A DNA stretch of 64,000 bases, taken from assembly GCA_940671915.1 (NCBI GenBank), contig CALNVZ010002974.1:38711259-38775258 (forward strand), given 5' to 3'. Numbering within the stretch: position 1 is the first letter of the stretch; each line of letters begins with the position of its first letter. Made by a program: the position numbers and the translations under genes. The DNA comes from Paracentrotus lividus. Its lineage: Eukaryota; Echinodermata; Echinoidea; Camarodonta; Echinidae. Shown here in pieces: positions 1-13,365 of the stretch. The notes beneath the pieces are model-generated. The model was not told the origin of the DNA and did no database searches. It saw only the letters and a program-made list of their open reading frames with translations.

Positions 1-600
1 GATGATGAATATATGCAATTAATGAAATATTAGAAATTAAGGATTATTTGAAAAATTAGGGTATAGAGACATAGAGACATGAAATAAGACTCAGGATTTT
101 ATACATAAGCTTAAAGAATTTCGAGGGGTGCGCTGGAAGATAAACGATGGATGATGAGTGTAGGAGTGAAGAGGGGGGGGGGGTGGTAGAGAGGGAAAAT
201 GGTAGGCCTACATGTAGGAACATAATGATGATGAGCATTATGCAATTAATGAAATAATATAAATTAAGATTGTTTGAAATATTAGAGGTAGAGATATAAA
301 ATAATAGTCAGGATTCAGCATAAGCTTAAAGAGTTTTGAGGGGTGCGCTGGAAGATAAACGATGGAAAATGAGTATAGGAGTAAAGAGGGTATGAAATGC
401 CAAATAGAGGGAAAAGGGTCCATATGAGTATATTTTTTAATACAAATAATTGAATATTAGATATAAAGATTTTAAAAATTAGAGGAAGAGATACAACATG
501 AGAAATATAGAAATGATTTCAAGAATACGAAGGGGGCTCAAGATAGAGAGGTAAAGTGGTTGAAAAGGTAAAACAATGCAATATAACTTAAAGGTCTCCT
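1..600. repeat. Tandem repeat, about 2.5 units of 200-230 bases
   Basis: A unit starting GATGATGAATATATGCAATT at 1 recurs from about 228 (GATGATGAGCATTATGCAATT) and in decayed form from about 424. The shared core includes AGGGGTGCGCTGGAAGATAA at 124 and 341. No coding signal is seen. The stretch 601-1148 shows nothing I can name. Confidence 0.7.
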
Positions 601-1156
601 CATTATTATGTATCACAAGATAAATATTATGTACAGATTAATCTATGTATAAAATTATGAATGTACTTACATGTAATCAACATTCATCAATAAAGCCATA
701 CCATATCACTTTATTCATGCGTTTAATTTAAGAATAGTTCCATGCAGTGAAAATAATCAGGCTGTAATATGAAGCCTGATCAATATATTTGACAGACGAG
801 TTTTGACGCAGGACGTCAGTATTTATCTCGAGCTGTCTCGTAAATCTGAATTCTATTTCCGTTTGAGTCTGATTTTATTTCTTATTTTCCCATCGCTTTT
901 GCATGTATTTCTCGTTTCCAAATACAGTCAGATGCTTCTATGGGAGGATGAGAACTAGAGAGGCATACTGGTCATGCTCGTTAGTGTCCTTATGCCTCTC
1001 AATTTCAATTTAAAAACTAAATTAGATATTAGTTCGTGGATGAAGATTAAGGTAGGTGAAGTTATATAGGCCTGTCCAACAGGACTGAGGCGATCTTTGT
1101 TGCGATACCTGGGGACACATATGGTCCCAAGTAGTTGCTATAACCTAGCGTAAAAG

Positions 1157-1558
1157 CCCGGGGGGTCACTCAAACAAAAAAGGGCTACCCATGCGTGTCC
1201 CCGCACCCTGAAAATGGACCCTAAACGTCTCATTGCATGAAGTAAAATTTGCACCCCTTTTCGACGTCAGACTGAAAATGGACCCTAAACGTCTCATTGC
1301 ATGAAGTCAATTTGCACCCCTTTTCGACGTCAGACTCGGAAAAAAATACCCTAAATGGCGTAAACCCCGTGAAATTTTGACCCCAAAACACCCCTATTTT
1401 AAGAAAATGGTGATTGAAATTAAAAAACACCCCTATTTTAAGGAAAGCGTCGACGCCGCCGAAGAGCTGAAAACAGACCCTTTTCGACGCTTTTTGGGGA
1501 CACGCATGAGTAGCACATCATGTGGTGAGTGACCCCCCCCCCCCCCCCCCCCCCCGGG
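1157..1558. mobile_element. 402-base palindromic MITE with 8-base target duplication
   Basis: The element starts CCCGGGGGGTCACTCA and ends with the inverted form, GAGTGACC, a long C run and GGG. It is flanked by CGTAAAAG at 1149-1156 and again at 1559-1566. Inside, a 63-base unit ending TTTTCGACGTCAGA is present twice in tandem (about 1208-1335). Eight-base duplications fit hAT-like transposition; the family is not otherwise identified. Confidence 0.75.
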
Positions 1559-2554
1559 CGTAAAAGGAGTCGTAAGAAGGTCTATCGTCGCCGTTTGGGG
1601 ATGATCTCCTAACGATTCTGACATTTTCAGGTGGTAAAGGGCCTGTCCCACAGAAGGCGGTCGTTGTGGCGACAGCATGAGAATGTCAGACTCGTAAGAA
1701 GATCGGCTAAAAACGGTGAATATAGACAAGCCTACGACACTTTCAACGCTAGGCTACAACAACTTGCTGCCACACACACAACAGCAAATTCGCCAGTTGT
1801 CGCACCCACTCAAAACGATCACCTTCTGTGGGAAAAGTCCTTTACAAAATTCACCTTATGAACTCTTGTTGACACCACTGCTGAAAATCGTAGGAGCAGA
1901 TCTCGCTTCTCCGTTACAAGAAATGACACGGTCACGGTTTAGAACGCTTTGCATGAGTGCAGAAGACCTATCAAACCTGCTGTTTCTAATTAAATCAAAT
2001 ACATCGTCAAAGCTATTAACGGTCATTCACTTGACCAGATGGTTTACAGCGTTCATGTTCCATTTCCTTTTTATCTACGTCATGGTAATAAATATCTTGA
2101 AACTTGAAATAAGCCGTCATGTGTAGTTGTCTAGTGGTAGTGAGGGGTAAACTACACCGTTTCGAATTTTGATGAAAGCAAAAAAAAAACTAAATTGCCT
2201 GAATTCTCGAACGCGGTACAACTTGGACTAAGCCGTGACCAGTCTATTTTCTATTTTATTTGTTTAATTTTTTTTTATGGAGACCTTATTTTAATGTTGC
2301 AAGAGCAAGAATCAGCGGGTAGCGATTGCTAAATTGTTTTGAACATTCATTCCCGGGTGATTTTTTTAAAAGATACAGCCGAAGATTGCACTTCATGCGC
2401 TCAGGTCATGCGCTCAGGAGATAACGATAACAGTGGATCCAAATTTCGTAGCAGCACAAGCATTGGCAGTCTTTTTACAAACATTTATTTTTTTCATAAG
2501 CAGAGGATAAGATTGTGCTTTCTCATTTTCAACACCCAGGTTGATTGGTTGGTT

Positions 2555-2672
2555 AATTGGTTGTTGGCGCTTTTCAATCTCAAAGATTATTTGCGCCAGG
2601 TTGGTTGGTTGGTTGGTTCTTTATAGATGGCGCTTGTCAATCTCGAAGATCATTATTTGCGCCAGGCTCGTA
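2555..2672. repeat. Short tandem duplication, about 75 bases
   Basis: A unit containing GGCGCTT, TCAATCTC, AAGAT and ATTTGCGCCAGG occurs twice, separated by a GGTTGGTTGGTT stretch. The rest of 1559-2935 holds no gene I can support. Part of 1568-1700 is weakly self-complementary. Confidence 0.5.
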
Positions 2673-3784
2673 TGTAGTTTTGGCGTAGGCTTCAAAAGTT
2701 AAGCCCACAAGCAACTTTCCTTGGTGAAGTGTAATGAGATATGGTTTAATTAGTATTTACAAAGGAAAGAAAAGGAAAGTAGAAGAAAAAAAAAAATCAC
2801 GCAATTTTTAAATGCATAAAAGCGAAAAGATGTTTAATCACAACATTGTTGCGAGCAACGTAACGAGCAAATGATAAGAGATGGCGCTGTTTTATTATTT
2901 GAAACGCAGACACCGAATCAAAGAGCAAATAATTTTGATACGTCTTGTCGAAATGAGAGAGAAGTCGCAGATCAAAGATCCGAGTAAATCGACAAACTAA
3001 TAAAAACTCAAAATTTTGAGGAATTTTTTTTTTAATTTTCTAGTTCTACCCATGCTTCATCTTTGCTCTGTTAAAAAAATGAGTGAAAATGATAAACGGG
3101 AAAGTGGTAAAAAAGCAGTTTTTTCGGCGAGTGTTTTTTTCGGTCATAATTTTTTTTTCTCCGGACATACAAGCGAACGTCCACGCTCATTTCCCTCTCC
3201 GTTTAGCTCCGCCCTTAGCAACGCATGGCTTTGTTTATTGGACGTTCACGGTCATGTGATGTGTGATTTCACTGGCTTTTTGTTTCGTTTTTGTGAGCGA
3301 AAAGCGAACTAAACTTTCTATAGCTGCACTCTGAAATTTTGCGTGCGATGCCACAACCTGCTGTGAATAAAGCTGTTTCATCCGGGATGCGTATTTTTTT
3401 TTTACACCACTGTTCTGCCATTTATTCAAAATAAGCCAACGAAACTGCTCGCGAGTGAGTCTAGTCGACGCAGTGAGCGAATCTTGGAAATCTGGGTGGG
3501 TTTACGCTAGTCTGCAAACACAGACTATATTTTAAAGCGGAACTCATTACCTGCCAAAAGCCTCGGATATTTATACAAATGTCAAGTCTTTGACGATATC
3601 AGATCAGTAAAAATGTGAAGGTAGAAATCCACAGAATAAACCGAGTATCTTTAGTACAGTGCAGTCTCATTCCATAAATACTAATGTGCATAAGGGTTTG
3701 GACTGGCAGACTAATTAGAAAATTTGGACTTTGGACTTGCAGACGAGCTCTCTCTTATTCGGTCTTGTGTCAGCAACACACGCA

Positions 3785-3787
<3 letters not shown>

Positions 3788-3824
<37 letters not shown>
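3788..3824. repeat. (CT)n microsatellite
   Basis: An uninterrupted CT run. The serine/leucine-rich open frames over it are by-products of the repeat. Confidence 0.9.
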
Positions 3825-3827
<3 letters not shown>

Positions 3828-4194
3828 CCTTCTATATCTCAGATTATCTTGTAATTACCTTGCATTTCTTCACTGTCATAACACACCACCCCCATCTCTC
3901 TCACCCATTTATATTTATGTTTTTGACGTGTGTATTCCTTCGATCGACCTGTTCTTAATTTTTTTAAATCATACTTTCAATTGTATTCACCCTGGAATTT
4001 TAGTGGTTTTAAAAATGCAGAAAAGTTAAGTCACAGATCAAATTTTAATAATTCATAACTTCGTTATTTTTTTGTGGTTTTCTTCAAGCTTAAATTTTTT
4101 GATATATCAACCTAAAAACAATGCGTGTTAAGGCGCTTATTTGTGCTATGCTCAAGATGATAATTATCTCATCAACAATAAAGCGGCAGGCCCG

Positions 4195-4760
4195 TAACTA
4201 GGATTTTTACGGGGGGGGGGGTTCGAAATCTGAAAAAGTGGACCTTTTTCAAGGATTTTTTTTTCGAGCGCGAAGCGCGAACCGAAATTTGGAGTTAAAC
4301 TTGGAGTAAACTATGCATTACAGCATTACAGTATATTTCAAGCCTTTTTTTTGGTGCTGCTCATAAAAAGGATACGTATCGCATACGAACACCAAAGCGT
4401 GACGATATATTTAACTGAAGAAGAGACTTTTTTTTAGTAATTGTTTGTCATCTTCATGAAAAGGATACTCCTCACAAATAAAGCGAGCGCAAAGCCCGAG
4501 CCGAATATTTTGTCGGTATATCAAATTGAAACAGTGCATTTAAAGCGTTTTTTGTACTTTGCTCATCATAAAAATAATACTGATCGATTACGCAAATAAT
4601 GTGAGCGTAAAGTGTGAGATGAAAATCTTGATATTATTAACCACAAAGCTTTTGAGCGCTATGCGCTCAAAAACAGGATAAAAATATCTCACAAATAGAT
4701 AAGTCGAGGGCAAAGCGCAAGCTGAAATATTGACTTAAAATTGAATTTAACGCCCTTTTA
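4195..4760. repeat. Degenerate repeat of about 110 bases with GAGCGCGAAGCGCGA motif
   Basis: Variants of a palindromic GAGCGCGAAGCGCGAACCGAAAT motif recur near 4265, 4484, 4600 and 4705, each followed by an AT-rich stretch. The same GCGCTTCGCGC core is seen at 18904, 19050 and in five regular copies at 29566-30643. Confidence 0.55.
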
Positions 4761-6716
4761 GCTCTAAACAGTGGATTTTGTCTCTATAGTTTTGTTTTCC
4801 TCTTCACAAACCCTCCTCCTCCCATAAATCTCTCTCTCTCTCTTCTCTCTCTCTCATTTCTTGCAAAATATACACTCCTTGCTTTTCTTCCCTAAACCTT
4901 GTAGGCCTATGTTCTTCAGTCTACTTAACCCCCGCCCCCCCCCCCCTCTCTCTCTCTAGTTCTCTCTCTACACTACTCTTCTAATAGCGAGCACATTTCC
5001 AAAAACAATGTCTTCCTTACTTCCCTCCAATAAAAATCTTCCATATAAATCACCCTTGAGCGTGTGATATGATGTGTATCTTGTTTACTATTTCTCTGTG
5101 TGTAGCTAGTACATATCAGTACGCCACTACGGACATGTATTGCACAGGAGTTCTCTCGCGCAAAATAATTTGAAGTAGATTAGACTCGCTCGCGAGCAGT
5201 TTTGTTGGAATATTTTTAATAAATGGCAGAACAGGGTGTGTTAAAAAAAAAAATACGCATCCGGCGTAGCTGAGCACGCAAACGAATGTCAAATCTAACA
5301 ATCGGGTGGGGAGAGGGGGGGGGGTTATGTGGAAAAAGCTACTTATTGCTTGACTTAGCTATCTGGATCAATGAATGTTAATTTCAGCATTTTATTTTAG
5401 GGGCCGCGATATCTGTTGTCCTGATGGGAAATTAAAACCTCCCTATATAACAAATTTGGTTCCATCAGGGAAACATTGAGCATACAAAAGAGGTGACGTG
5501 ATAATACTTCTGATACAAGTATTTAGGTTAAAGTCTTCTGCAGTTTATTTTACAAAGTAACGTGTTTAAGAAAGAAGCGTTTTACTAAACACGACGAAAC
5601 AAAATACGATTTACTCTTAAAATAATTCATTTCTAAAAATTATTAATATCTTCTTATTACTGGTAACAAGTTTGATCAATAAAAGACGAGATCGAGCAAA
5701 TCATTTACGTTTTTATTTTCATTGTCTTAAGCTAACCTAGCCACTCATAAAACGTGATCAGAGAAATTCTAAAACATTCGTGAGGCGCAAATATTTATAA
5801 AAACATTTTTGGAGGCTTATCTCTATCATATACTTATTCAAAGAATATAACAAAATGCATAAGCCCCTGAACAAGAATAATTTAGTCTATAGACCATTAT
5901 TATGTTCAAAATTTCCAACAGAGTTCAGATCAAAATGACTCGCTTATTATGAGTAAGAGTATACGCGATTGACATTCAAAGAACGCACGCAAACATCGGA
6001 ATAAAACCCCAAAAAGGTTTAAATAGTTTTGTTTCTAACTAATTTAGCGCCAGGATTGGTAAACACTTTTCTTAAAAGAGCGGACTTTTTCTTAAACAAT
6101 TAGAAAGAGCATGACGTTTTTATTATTTGACGAAAATATAAAACAACTAACCAAATTCAGCTTCTTTTTTTTTAGAAGATTGAATGTTATTTAGACAACA
6201 TCGCCGTTGTTTCCGCTTGCTGCGCTTGCCTCGATCATGCGTGACGGACGAGTATTGTTCTCTGAATACCTGAATGCAGCCTCCTCATTGGTCAATCGTT
6301 TCACCTTTGTAACAAGTGGTTGCTAGGGCATTTCGGTGAGTACAGCGGTCTGGCGCGGAGTCAAACGGAAGTCAAACTTCGCAGACGTTTTTCTCTTGAT
6401 TTTGATTTCCAAGAGCACAATTCTCCTCGGCGTTCAGAGGCTAATATCTCCACTTCTATTTAGTCTTTACAGTCGGGTTATATATCAAATTCAAGGCAAT
6501 GAATCAGGGATCAATAATATCAAATAAATTGGATTTCAAAAAATCGTGACTAGTCTCTCATTTCGACGTGACGCATCACATTTGTTTCCATGATTGTTAG
6601 TTTCTTCAAATATTCAACATGGACATGTATTTTAGAGAGGTTGTGGTCATCAAAGAACAAGATTACTTTGAATAGAATATTCTGCCCTACTTTGACAAAA
6701 GGAAGCAAGTGACACC

Positions 6717-6719
<3 letters not shown>

Positions 6720-6752
<33 letters not shown>
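6720..6752. repeat. Poly(T) tract
   Basis: About 33 consecutive T, possibly the reverse-strand tail of a retroposed sequence. Nothing recognisable adjoins it. Confidence 0.9.
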
Positions 6753-6753
<1 letters not shown>

Positions 6754-7208
6754 TCAAAGAAGGGCAGTCTTATTTGCACCGTTTATTAACGAGGGATAGG
6801 TTTTTTTCAATATACATGTCATGACATACTATCGGTTCTATCGTTGGTTTGAAGTTTATTCTCTCCCCTTTCTCATTCTCAACCACTGTACGTTAGCCCC
6901 ACTCATAGGATACTATGTCTATACGAAGTATTGACCTAGTAGTGAAGATGGGACTATGGGTGGTAGGGTTTTGCATCTCGATCTATTGGTTTTTCCCTAA
7001 GGTTTTTCTTCTTTTTGCAATAGATATCGACTTTAAATCGAAGCTTCCTATATTTATATGTAGTTGTATTTATCAGAGAATGGGTTTTCAATGGATTTGA
7101 TTTCGTTATCATGAAATAAAAAAATAAAAAGCATTCACAACTTTTTTCCCGATTGTGAAAACGTATGGATGCATTTTTAGTCTTCACAACTCAATCTCGT
7201 CACAGTCC

Positions 7209-8325
7209 CGATATAGTCTGCAAGCACAGACTCATTTTGGACACTTAAACAATTCACATATCAATTCTAGTTGTAAACTTAAGAGGAAGAGGGCGCTATC
7301 ACTCTACGCAAATCAAACGCTGCCATAGACATTTTGTATTTTGCACAGTTTTTTCACTTTGTTTTCTTGATTATGGCGAGCAACTACTTTTCAAAGAAAT
7401 GATCAACTTGAATAAGTACGCTAAGAGTCTTTTTTTTTCAAAAATAGGAATAACTTACTGCAAATGGGAAAAAAAGTCCTGTCACTTGTGTCAATTCGAA
7501 ATCCTAATCAGATCAAATTCCTGTACAATATGGCAAATTTTGCTCTCAAAATAGCTCATACGCCACATAATTATCTTCCTGGATAACGCATAATTATATT
7601 ACAGCTTAATGATCAAGCCGTTTTTAAAAGCTTGAATTCTCACCTTTCCAGAGATGGTAATTCATTTCGATTGGTTAAGAAAAAGTCCTGTCACTTTCAA
7701 CATTATCACAATAGAATCTTTACTCGATGGGTCGATATTTTCCGCATATCACATGCATATCGCATGTGGACGGCGTCTTCGCAAGAGGTGACAAGATCAC
7801 TACTTATATCAATAATCGTTGGAACATCAATCTATGTGAAATAAAGATTCTGATTACAACTTCATCACAATAATGTTATAAGCTTGCCCAAATGTGTATT
7901 TCCTCCATACTGGTCTGGAGAATCTATTAACTGACAACATGATAAAAGTTCATTAATTTCTTTCATCTCCATGTACGAGTAGATTGCTGAACCGAACGGA
8001 TAATACCATTCCAGCTGCAGGGAAGTCTTCTAAGCGAGTTTTGTGAGCTAATTTATTATTGCAGCCAGCTGTATAGATTTCTACGCTTGTCAGTCGTATT
8101 TCCAACGTCGCTTCGTTGCGCCTGACCTCTTAGATAATGACGCGCCTTGTTTAATTACGATATAATGCCGCACATTGGTATACGTTAACTTTACATTTTA
8201 CATAGAGTAGAATTGATATGGTCTAGAGTGGAGGCTAGCCTCCAAAATCACTGTCCGTGTCAAATTATTGAGAGGAGCTACAGTACACGAGTGAATCTAG
8301 TTCTTTACTTCAGACCCTAGTAAGC
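7209..8325. repeat. Dispersed repeat sharing both ends with 25643-26220
   Basis: The left end (AGTCTGCAAGCACAGACTCA) and the right end (GTGAATCTAGTTCTTTACT, then CCCTAG) both recur at 25643 and about 26180, with different interiors. This suggests a non-autonomous family defined by its ends. A variant of the left end is also at 3511. No gene is seen between 6581 and 8900. Confidence 0.45.
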
Positions 8326-8956
8326 GAACAACATGGGTTTGTGCCAGCAAACTAGTCCCGATAAGGCTTTGCTGTTACTCCCTCTCTTTCACGCCCTTAC
8401 CAACGAGGATAGGAATTCGAGGGGCTGTTTCTATTTCGGGCGTAGAGGTCGACGGTGTGTATATGATTCGAGTAACAAAAAAAAAAATAAAATATATAAT
8501 AAAAAAAAACAGAACTGTCCTGACAAAGGCCTTGTCATCACAAAGCTATCCGAACAAAATATGGGATTTACTTCACTGTAGTTGATAAAGCGGCATTGAT
8601 CATGCCTAATATGCTTAAGTTCGTCAAATACACTGACATAGAGGCATACAATTTTTTTTAAACACCAGGGAAACGAAAATGATAAGTTATGATAATGCCT
8701 TAGAAAATAACGGGCGAATTAGTAAAACATGAAGGTATAATAAAGAGACAGATATGGGTAAGAGGGGTAAAGAGAGACAGGAAGATAGAGAGAGATAATG
8801 ATCGAGAGAGAGGGTGAAGTACAACTGAGTTACTGTATGATTATTGTTTGTAAAAGGAAATGGATTGCCAATTCATTACAATAGGCAATATTATTTTTCA
8901 GCCTTTAAACAATAGAGCTTTATATCAGCTTTATCCATTTTCACTCGTGAAAGCAC

Positions 8957-9103
8957 ACACACACACACAACGCACCACACACACACACACATGCACACAA
9001 ACAGACACACACACACACAACACATACACGCGCGCGCATCCTCACTCAGTCAACACACTCGCACACGCACACACACATACACACACACCACGCACCCCAC
9101 ACA

Positions 9104-9141
<38 letters not shown>

Positions 9142-9150
9142 CACATACAC
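8957..9150. repeat. (CA)n microsatellite
   Basis: CA repeats interrupted by short non-repeat stretches. The threonine/histidine-rich frames here are translations of the microsatellite. The region 9151-10465 contains a GA-rich tract at 9587-9636 and nothing else I can identify. Confidence 0.9.
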
Positions 9151-10465
9151 AGACACGCTTTCACAATAACGTTAACCCGATCACATAGTTGGCTATTCAA
9201 TACAAATCTGGGAGACTTGTTATGAAGTTTTACCAATTGTTAAGCCTTTGTGGTTACATTCATGGTAAAAATATGCAATTCGACAACACCCAACTTCAAT
9301 TGAATAGGGCACAAAAGGTGACGATAATGAATTACTTGTGCTTTGGCTTTAGAAATCATAATCTTGTCACCAGACATGCTTGCAAAAACTCTGTGCACCG
9401 TTAAAATGAATGACATACTGGTATACATTCCCCAAAACATAGATAATGTATAATGCCACAAGTAAAATTAACATTAATTTTCTCTCTCTTCAATCAGCTT
9501 GGTCATTTCAGTCAATACTCACCTCAAATCATTACAAAAAAACATATTGAACGACTCAAATGACATATAGAAAGAGAAACTGGGAGGGAGAGAGAGAAAC
9601 ACAGAGAAAGACAGAGAGATAGAGAGAGAGAGAGATATTTAGGTATAGAGGAATATAATGAATAGAAAGATAGAAAGATATGAAAAAGCGTTTCCCTATG
9701 CCCACACACTGGCGACAATAACAGTCCTCTCTGCAGTTGCGTCAAAGGTTTCGCGTTCCACCTTATGGGATCAGTCAATAATACATATTCTGATAATTCT
9801 AAACCAATCCACTATTGACATGACCATAAAGTTTGTCAACCAGAAAAGGCTTTTGTGTTTATGCCATAAGGGAAATATGCATTTCATACGCATTATAGAC
9901 TTCAGAAATTCAGAAGAATACAATAATTTCTATGGAATCATAATTTCAGTGGGCTTGTTTTGCAGCTTGGTTTTAAAGGGAATTGAACTTGCCAACCGTA
10001 AATGAAAACTGGGGCGTAGTTTTGGTGAGATGCATGTAATAATCACCATTGGTGATTTATGAAACGCTCCAAACCTACTTAGTCATAGCGACCGTTACAT
10101 TATTTTTTACATGTAGAAATCCAGTGAAAACATAAATTTATCCATTAGGAAAGAATTAGTACCCTATAATGGGCAATGTAATACTTTCCTTAAGATGAGC
10201 TTTCCAAACAATGTAATTTCCCTATGCCACAAAGCATTATGCAAGGGTAAGATTTGTACCCTGCATGCCTGTTATTTTGTTTTATATTACAACAAAAATA
10301 TGGCTTATTTTGGGGACCCCGACTTTTGAAACATCAAACATTTTTATTGTAATATTATGCATTATGTTTCAGATCTCACTATTCTTTGACATGCATTTTA
10401 TTATTTACCATTTAATATCTGATAATAAAGTCAATGGCCTATTTTCTGAACCGAATATTAAAGCT

Positions 10466-11416
10466 CATGTATAGTTTTGGGAGAACATATTTTTTGTTTT
10501 ACTTCCATAGCATAATAATATGAATTAATACCTCAGATGACATCTGTGTTCAAAATGATTTGTTATAAAATCCACTCTAAGACCTGAATTTAGCAACAAA
10601 ACTGTGTAAATCGATCTGTTGCTGGGCCATGCCTAAACAGGATGACACCGAGGAGAGTGCAACGTGCAGTAGTTTGTGTGCAAAGTATATGCTGTTGATA
10701 CACAGACTGATACACACAGAATGCACACACGCCATACCAGTCAGCAGTGGTGTGGCATGCCCAGAGTTCTGGGTTGAGAGTGAACAAAGTATGGCCTCAT
10801 TTTGATGAATATTTCCCCATGTTTATGCTAACTATAACATATCATGAAAAGACATGCTTGGTACATTATAGATATGTCATTGGAACAATTAAGACAAATT
10901 GAGTAAGTTTTTTAAAAATGCAATTTTCTCTACAACAACTATAGTTGGGCTTAAACGTGGTGTATAGTTTTGGTAGCAAAAAAGGAATTGGCACAAAACC
11001 GATCAAATGTAGTTACATGTTGTCCGCATTGCACTAAAAGATATGTGTGAGAGATCTTGTGACATTCCTTTCATTATTTCTGATGAATTTCATTGAATTT
11101 GTTTAAATGAAGCGTGATTAACTGCCGTTTTAGACCTCTGCTGTCAGATTCGCACGCCCAAGGTTACGGCGTGAATTAGTGCGAACGATCTGTGTGTAAC
11201 ACCCACACAAGAGAATCCCCATTGGTTTTCCACGTGAGCGCTAACCTGCGACGGGTCCCCGACTTATCTTTTTTATCCTTATATTATGAAATAAAGAGAC
11301 TAAAACGAGATTTCAAGTACTATAATTTGCTTTATTATAGTTCTTGGATCCAATCATTCATAATTTATCTGAGTGAGAATCAAAATTAATTTTTCCTTCT
11401 CCCGAAACTATACACC
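10466..11416. mobile_element. Inverted-repeat element, about 950 bases
   Basis: TGTATAGTTTTGGGAGAA at about 10468 is answered by the inverse TTCTCCCGAAACTATACA at about 11397. Weaker copies of the same end lie at 10006 and 10961. No coding frame or clear target duplication was found. Confidence 0.45.
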
Positions 11417-11688
11417 AGCTATATGAGTTGCAAGTTCATGCAGAGCTTTTGTACGATCCTTTTGTCTGATGCATCAATCAACATCAGGATCCCACGATAG
11501 CTTTGAACGAACGAAATATGTTGCAAATTTGTTAGACTGTTGAAAAAAGCAACGAACCTAGTGCACTATACGGTACATCAATAGAAATAAAACCTGTTTA
11601 TCACAATGTATTATGATGAGGTGTTATAGAACAAAATACACAGACCTCTAAATTTTAAATAGTCAAGATAGAATGGACTATTCTGAAT

Positions 11689-11916
11689 AGACCAGTTTAC
11701 ACATTCAAATTTTATGCATGCTTTTTTAACAAAGGTTGTTCGTCACAACCTGAAAACTGGCCCAGAGGCTTGTCTGACATAGCAATAACTAATGTATGCT
11801 AACTGGATTCCATGTATTGTAGTTCATTCTTTTATTACAAATTGTTTGAGAACCTTGTTACTATGTCGCCAAGAAAAAAAGTATGCATAAAATTTGAATA
11901 TGTTACTAAACTGGTA
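11689..11916. mobile_element. MITE family M1, copy 1
   Basis: It begins AGACCAGTTTAC and ends with the inverse GTTACTAAACTGGTA; the next inner block, CAAATTTTATGCAT, is likewise mirrored. About 228 bases. Two other copies lie at 11971-12202 and 58218-58440. Confidence 0.7.
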
Positions 11917-11970
11917 TATTCAGTTTGCATACATTCGTTGTTGCTATGTCGGTCAAAGGACTTGAACTTA

Positions 11971-12202
11971 CAGACCAGTTTACTAACATATTAAAATGTT
12001 ATGCATACTTGTTAAACAAAGGTTGTTCTTGGCAACCTGAAAGCTTGTCAGATGCTTGCCCGACATTGCAACAAATAATGTATGCAAACGGTATTCCATG
12101 TATTGTAGTTCATTCTTTTATAACAGGTTGCTTGAATACCTTTGTACTATGTCACCAGGAAAAAGTATGCATAAAATTTGAATATGTTAGTAAAGTGGTC
12201 TA
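11971..12202. mobile_element. MITE family M1, copy 2
   Basis: Same orientation and layout as the copy at 11689: CAGACCAGTTTACTAAC at the left, GTTAGTAAAGTGGTCTAA at the right, and the interior CATGTATTGTAGTTCATTC is shared. Confidence 0.7.
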
Positions 12203-12480
12203 ATAAGCTGGTGATTGTATAGAAGCATCTTCAGTCTTTTCTTAGAGGTGTCTGAGGTAGGGGAGTCCTGAATATTCCAAAGGGAATGTTTCAAAAGAAT
12301 AGGTTCATTAACTGAAAAAGCCCGGTCACCATATAACGGCCGTGTGTTAGAAGACCGGGTGCTTGTTGGGGTTTAGATGAAGATCTGAGGGTACGTGTCG
12401 CAATTTTGGTTGAGATCAGCTCGGGTTTATTATGAGGATGCACTATTTTTGAAGAAACATGATACAAGATTCAATATACA

Positions 12481-12795
12481 AGGGTAAATAGCCATTTGGT
12501 CTTAACCCAATTTGACTAATACCCGTTTGGTCTCATGGTCTTATCCCACATGATTTATTTCCATTTCGTCTACAACCAGCTCGTCTAATTCATATATCAT
12601 CTAATGTCCCTTACGTCTAATGTCAACTTTGTCTAACGCCACTTAGTCAGTTCTTGCAACAAATTGGTATTACTAAATATTCATTTGGGAATAAGACGAA
12701 AATGAAATAACACAATTTCGCTTACAAATAGGCAATTAGACCAAGTAAAAATTGGACCAAATATGCATTAGACCAAGCAAACATTAAACCAAATT
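12481..12795. repeat. Palindrome of short TTTGGTCTAAT-type units
   Basis: The first half is made of about 15-base degenerate units around TTTGGTCTAAT. From about 12690 the units appear inverted (ATTAGACCAAA type). A second, longer copy is at 45127-45565. It is a foldback-type repeat with no coding content. Confidence 0.65.
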
Positions 12796-12806
12796 GTTAG
12801 TAGACC

Positions 12807-13365
12807 TCGCTTCACGACCGGTTTACAAAATGAATTCTAAAGGTCCCAAGACTGAGCCCTGTGGTACTCCCTAACTTAGTGGATATTCTTCTCATTCAAA
12901 TCAATTCACGACAATGATTTGTTTCCGATTTTCATGGTATGACCTCGGCCATAGAGCAGTACCTCCTCTGTCATACCTGTCTAAAGCGATTAATCATTTA
13001 TCATGGTCAATACTATCGAAGGTTGTGAATCAAGCAGCACCAGAATGTCCTCCTGCCCTTTGTCCAAATGCCGACAAAAGTTCATTGTAGACCATAAGGA
13101 GGGAAGATTATAAAGAATAGCCATATCGATATGCTGATTGCATAGGAGTCCTGGTGGTCACACCGAAGTTGCTTTTAGAAATACAGCAATACGTTTATTT
13201 TTCACTGGGCAATAAATTTCTCAGGCCTTCTTACTCTAGCTGAGGCTTTTTCAAGATATATGTAAGGTGTGAAATCTTTAATGAGGAAGGCGGCAAGATC
13301 AAGCTGACAGGATTGAGATGGGCTGTCCTTGATAACCTTGATAACATCGTCCTGGGATATCGGAT
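12807..13365 (-). pseudogene. Non-LTR retrotransposon (LINE) reverse transcriptase relic
   Basis: On the minus strand the classic reverse-transcriptase motif GVPQGSVLGP is encoded at about 12841-12870. Upstream in the same direction are FDSIDHD (the palm block with the first catalytic Asp), RSYHENRKQIIVVN, and further out DVIKVIKDSPSQSCQLDL, which is the typical order in CR1/L2/jockey-type LINEs. Several stop codons and frame changes interrupt it, so it is dead. The YADD block is not in this fragment. Function in life would have been target-primed reverse transcription. Clade assignment is inference. Confidence 0.85.

Larger units (their letters stand above)
3386..5261. mobile_element. Nested 1.88 kb inverted-repeat transposon
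   Basis: The left arm (3386-3463) and right arm (5183-5261) are inverted copies of about 78 bases, beginning GATGCGTATTTTTTTT and including TCTGCCATTTATT and CTGCTCGCGAG. CGG on both sides (3383-3385, 5262-5264) is a candidate target duplication. The other copy of the host transposon lacks this insert at the matching place (about 47158), which acts as an empty site. No coding frame is recognised. Confidence 0.7.
2936..6580. mobile_element. DNA transposon family X, copy 1 (interrupted)
   Basis: The left end reads TGATACGTCTTGTCGAAATG and the right end is its near inverse (CATTTCGACGTGACGCATCA). Long stretches match a second copy at 46726-50884: 2940-3383 matches 46735-47160, 5264-5530 matches 47165-47446, and 6184-6580 matches 50469-50884. 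No transposase frame is visible, so it looks non-autonomous. A second transposon interrupts it at 3386-5261. Confidence 0.65.

Noticed and set aside
8860..9225. Threonine/histidine-rich open frames
   Set aside because: Translation of the CA microsatellite in several frames.
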